NCBI RefSeq assembly: GCF_002567005.1
Contig: NZ_NUZU01000037.1
Location: 245,108-309,107 of the forward strand
Reading direction: 5' to 3'
DNA: 64,000 nucleotides
Source: Bacillus sp. AFS073361
GTDB taxonomy: Bacteria; Bacillota; Bacilli; Bacillales; Cytobacillaceae
The notes under the pieces are model-generated. The model did not search any database. It saw only the letters and a program-made list of their open reading frames with translations, and had not been told where the DNA came from. Positions 61,531 to 64,000 of this stretch are shown piece after piece (positions within the stretch are counted from its first letter, which is position 1; every line of letters begins with the position of its first letter). The position numbers and the translations under genes are program-made.

Positions 61531-61766
61531 ACAAGCAGGTAATTGTCTATACTACTAAAGACTGTATTGAGTGCACGATGGTCAAAAAAGTCCTTAGTGA
61601 GGAAGGAATTCCTTTCGAAACAAGAGATTTATCAGTCAATCCAGAATACCAAAAGGAAGTAGAAAAATATGGCTTTTTGGGTGTTCCAGTGACAGTCGTT
61701 GAAAATCGGGCGGTCAAAGGATTTACCAATGAACTGAAAGAGTTGATGGAACTGGCAAAAAGTTAA
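61527..61766 (+). CDS. glutaredoxin-like NrdH-redoxin
   Basis: 79-residue thioredoxin-fold redox protein. Redox motif Cys13-x-x-Cys16 (CIEC) in TTKDCIECTMVKK, cis-proline in LGVPVTVVE, and the conserved RDLSVNPEY region near residue 35. It reduces disulfides with electrons from thioredoxin reductase or a thiol. Translation is coupled to the phosphodiesterase (ATG overlaps its TGA). No nrdEF genes are nearby, so ribonucleotide reduction is not implied. Confidence 0.9.
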   Translation: MNKQVIVYTTKDCIECTMVKKVLSEEGIPFETRDLSVNPEYQKEVEKYGFLGVPVTVVENRAVKGFTNELKELMELAKS

Positions 61767-61816
61767 GAAAGTCCAGAGTATTCGGTACTGTACCAAAAAA
61801 CAGGGCATTGATTATA

Positions 61817-61858
61817 AAAAATGAAATGGCTTGGAGGGAAATCCTCCAAGCCATTTTG
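61817..61858. terminator. bidirectional terminator between redoxin and dicarboxylate symporter genes
   Basis: AAATGGCTTGGAGG/CCTCCAAGCCATTT 14-bp perfect stem, loop GAAAT, A-run and TG-rich tail. Confidence 0.9.
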
Positions 61859-61868
61859 TTACACCGGA

Positions 61869-63134
61869 TTATGCACTTATTGATTTATCTTCTTTTGCCG
61901 TTTGGATCTCACTTGAAGGATGGAACTCATTCTCCATCTTGGAAACAACCACTGTTGCCACACCATTTCCGATTAAGTTAGTAATCGCACGTGCTTCAGA
62001 CATAAACCGATCAACACCTAGTAATAAGGCAATCCCTTCGACGGGAATGACAGGGAAAGCAGATAGTGTCGCAGCAAGAGTAATAAAACCTGAACCGGTA
62101 ACACCCGCTGCACCTTTTGAAGTCAGCATTAAAATTCCTAACAAGGTGATTTGATGCCAAAGTGTAATATCTACATTGTAAGCTTGAGCAATAAAGAGCG
62201 CGGCCATCGAAAGATAAATCGCAGTCCCGTCCAAGTTAAACGAATAGCCAGTAGGTACAACCAGACCAACCACCGATTTCGAACAGCCGTATTTCTCCAG
62301 TCTTTCCATCATTCTTGGCAGCGCAGATTCAGAAGAGGATGTACCTAACACCAAGAGAATTTCTTCTTTAATATAAGCGATAAATTTCAAAATATTAAAT
62401 CCATAAAGCTTTGCAATTGCCCCGAGGATAAATACGATGAAAATAAACATCGTTGCATAAACGCTTCCCATTAATTTACCTAGTGAGACTAAAGAGCCTA
62501 GCCCAAAATTACCGATTGTATAGGCCATTGCACCAGAGGCGGCGATGGGTGAAAATTTCATTACCATATTAACAATCTTAAAAAATATTTCAGTAAATTG
62601 TTCAAACAGAGCAACGACTGGTTTCCCTTTTTGTCCTAATGAAGCAAGGGCAATTCCGAACAGGACCGCAAAGAATAAAATGGGGAGCAGATCACCTTTT
62701 GCCATCGCCCCAACAAAATTATCAGGAATAATTCCTAAAATAAACTCCATAAATCCATGACTGGACTCCTTTGCCTGCTCAGTAAATTGTGAAATGTCTC
62801 CGCCTTTTACGGAGTCTGTGTTAAATCCAGATCCAGGTTTAATGATATTGACGAGTAATAATCCGATTGCAAGCGCAAAGGTAGTAACAATCTCAAAGTA
62901 AAGGAGTGCTTTTCCTCCAATCCGTCCAACCTTTTTTAAATCCCCCATGTTACCAATACCGATGACAATCGTTAAAAATACAATCGGAGCAATTACCATC
63001 TTAATTAATTTGATAAAGATATCTGCCAAAACTTTTAATTCTGTACCGAATTTTGGAAACAGAAATCCGATCACAATTCCAAGTACAATCCCCAATAATA
63101 CTTGGACGGTCAAATTCTTAAAATTAATTCTCAT
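61869..63134 (-). CDS. dctP: dicarboxylate:cation symporter, DctA/DctP family
   Basis: 421-residue membrane carrier of the DAACS (glutamate/C4-dicarboxylate) family with eight helices and two re-entrant loops: [15 protein letters not shown] (serine-rich HP1), [15 protein letters not shown] and [17 protein letters not shown] (HP2), and the C-terminal [22 protein letters not shown]. It imports succinate, fumarate or malate with sodium or protons. ATG 63134 is 11 bases after AGGGG; GTG 63146 overlaps that site. A perfect cre site lies 32 bases upstream, and a DctR-type regulator is divergent. Confidence 0.93.
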   Translation of the reverse strand: MRINFKNLTVQVLLGIVLGIVIGFLFPKFGTELKVLADIFIKLIKMVIAPIVFLTIVIGIGNMGDLKKVGRIGGKALLYFEIVTTFALAIGLLLVNIIKPGSGFNTDSVKGGDISQFTEQAKESSHGFMEFILGIIPDNFVGAMAKGDLLPILFFAVLFGIALASLGQKGKPVVALFEQFTEIFFKIVNMVMKFSPIAASGAMAYTIGNFGLGSLVSLGKLMGSVYATMFIFIVFILGAIAKLYGFNILKFIAYIKEEILLVLGTSSSESALPRMMERLEKYGCSKSVVGLVVPTGYSFNLDGTAIYLSMAALFIAQAYNVDITLWHQITLLGILMLTSKGAAGVTGSGFITLAATLSAFPVIPVEGIALLLGVDRFMSEARAITNLIGNGVATVVVSKMENEFHPSSEIQTAKEDKSISA

Positions 63135-63165
63135 TTTCCCGTACACCCCTTTGTTTAATTAGAAC

Positions 63166-63179
63166 TGTTAACGCTTTCA
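63166..63179. promoter_or_regulatory. perfect cre site (CcpA) upstream of dctP
   Basis: Minus strand TGAAAGCGTTAACA fits TGWAANCGNTNWCA at all 14 positions, in the dctP promoter region. Confidence 0.85.
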
Positions 63180-63369
63180 GTCTACCTATTGACAGAATAA
63201 ATGAAAATTCAGATAATCGTAAGATTTTGGTCATATTGGTCTTATTGTTCCTTTTGTTATAAAAATTACATAATAAAACAACGAAAAAATATCATCGATT
63301 AATTTACTATTTTGATAAAATAGGCCATGATAAGAATATAAATGAGAGTTCTTTAAGGGGGAGCAGGGG

Positions 63370-64000
63370 ATGTTTCCGTTAAAGGTAATATTAATAGAAG
63401 ATGACCCGATGGTTCGGGAAGTACACCGCCAATTTATTGATCGGGTGGAGGGATTTTCGATAATCGGCGTTGCTGCAAACGGTATTGAGGGTCTGAGATT
63501 AATCAAAGAGCTCCGGCCCAACCTTGCCATTATCGATATTTATATGCCATATATGGGTGGATTGGAGATGCTAAGAGAACTTCGTTCAGAGCTCTACTCC
63601 ATTGATGTAATTGCCATAACAGCTGCCAGCGATATGGAAACCATCCATGGAGTTCTTCAACAAGGTGCGTTCGATTATATCATGAAACCATTTACCTTTG
63701 AGCGCATAAAAAAATCACTAGATAACTATAAAACTTATCGTATGAAATTAGCGGAAAAGAAGGCCCTTTCCCAAGAGGAACTGGATCACATCTTATTCAT
63801 TGATCAAAAAGAAGAATGTGAAAGAGACAACCTGCCAAAGGGATTAAATATGAACACTTTAACAAAAATTACCGACTTTCTTTCGCAAGAGAAGGAACCC
63901 GTCTCTGCTGAGGAGGTAGCTGAAGGCATTGGTATGGCTCGGGTAACAGCACGAAGATATCTTGATTATTTAGAAAAAGAAGGAAAAGTAAAGATACATA
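63370..64000 (+). CDS. dctR: CitT/DctR-type response regulator (3' end outside window)
   Basis: The first 210 codons of a response regulator; the gene runs past the window end. ATG at 63370 has AAGGGGG 8 bases upstream. Receiver with Glu10/Asp11/Asp12, phospho-acceptor Asp56 in IIDIYMPYMGG, Thr88-type region ITAASDM and DYIMKP lysine. The helix-turn-helix near the end reads VAEGIGMARVTARRYLDYLE, close to the regulator at 43026 (VAKEIGVSRTTARRYLEHLM). Being divergent from dctP, it is the likely activator; the symbol follows B. subtilis dctSR-dctP by context. A kinase may lie just beyond the window. Confidence 0.88.
   Translation, partial: MFPLKVILIEDDPMVREVHRQFIDRVEGFSIIGVAANGIEGLRLIKELRPNLAIIDIYMPYMGGLEMLRELRSELYSIDVIAITAASDMETIHGVLQQGAFDYIMKPFTFERIKKSLDNYKTYRMKLAEKKALSQEELDHILFIDQKEECERDNLPKGLNMNTLTKITDFLSQEKEPVSAEEVAEGIGMARVTARRYLDYLEKEGKVKIH

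Overview
The window looks like the chromosome of an aerobic, endospore-forming Bacillaceae species (Bacillus/Neobacillus type). The evidence is an AT-rich composition, strong GGAGG-type ribosome binding sites, a GerA-family germination operon, a YpzG-family gene, a Mn-dependent pyrophosphatase, catabolite-responsive elements of Bacillus type and genes for soil organic-nitrogen and organic-acid use. I saw no rRNA, tRNA, CRISPR array, insertion sequence or intact prophage. The first and last genes are cut by the window edges.

Layout. 1-5.1 kb: MacB-type ABC exporter, an orphan phage-type holin, an MFS transporter, an aldo/keto reductase and two small membrane proteins. 5.3-10.4 kb: a gerKA-gerKC-gerKB operon with a second, tandem gerKB. 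10.4-13.1 kb (minus): PAS histidine kinase, acetyltransferase, ypzG. 13.2-18.9 kb: a fatty-acyl-like catabolic block (FabG-like SDR, two MaoC proteins, second SDR, aldehyde dehydrogenase, iron alcohol dehydrogenase) behind a promoter with a TetR-type palindrome at its start site; a 21-bp phased repeat lies inside the block. 19-23.3 kb: acetyltransferase, ppaC, EamA transporter, nucleobase permease. 23.4-29.7 kb: a GAF/PucR regulator divergent from two M20 amidohydrolases, a DUF3311 protein and a sodium:solute symporter, which together look like an N-acyl/N-carbamoyl compound scavenging unit. 29.8-38 kb: coiled-coil protein, HAD phosphatase, DNA glycosylase tag, two 53-residue paralogues flanking a TetR gene with duplicated operators, CsoR-like repressor, Atg22-type MFS, phosphodiesterase, esterase.

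38-44.9 kb: a tripartite tricarboxylate transporter (TctC-TctB-TctA) under a cre site, with its own CitA/DcuS-type two-component system, then a LysR regulator. 44.9-47.1 kb: a mirror-image duplication of a two-gene unit (acyl-CoA thioesterase plus a 123-residue protein of unknown function). 47.7-51.8 kb: YitT protein, a citrate synthase remnant, acetate kinase, a zinc-ribbon miniprotein, a decayed stretch and a phasin-like protein. 52-54.3 kb: ATP-grasp enzyme, GIY-YIG protein and TerD stress protein. 54.4-60.7 kb: a membrane protein, an AraC-type regulator whose receiver domain has Glu at the phospho-acceptor position, then hutU-hutI-hutG for histidine breakdown. 61-64 kb: phosphodiesterase, glutaredoxin-like protein, dicarboxylate symporter with a perfect cre site, and a divergent CitT/DctR-type response regulator cut by the window end.

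Taken together, the window is rich in carbon and nitrogen scavenging (organic acids, acylated amino acids, histidine, nucleobases) with local regulators beside each transporter and CcpA-type sites on three of them. The strongest candidates for new biology are the mirrored thioesterase/123-residue pair, the 21-bp phased repeat family, the 53-residue paralogues around the TetR gene, and several very short ORFs that conventional annotation would miss. None of these is proven to be a new system from sequence alone.
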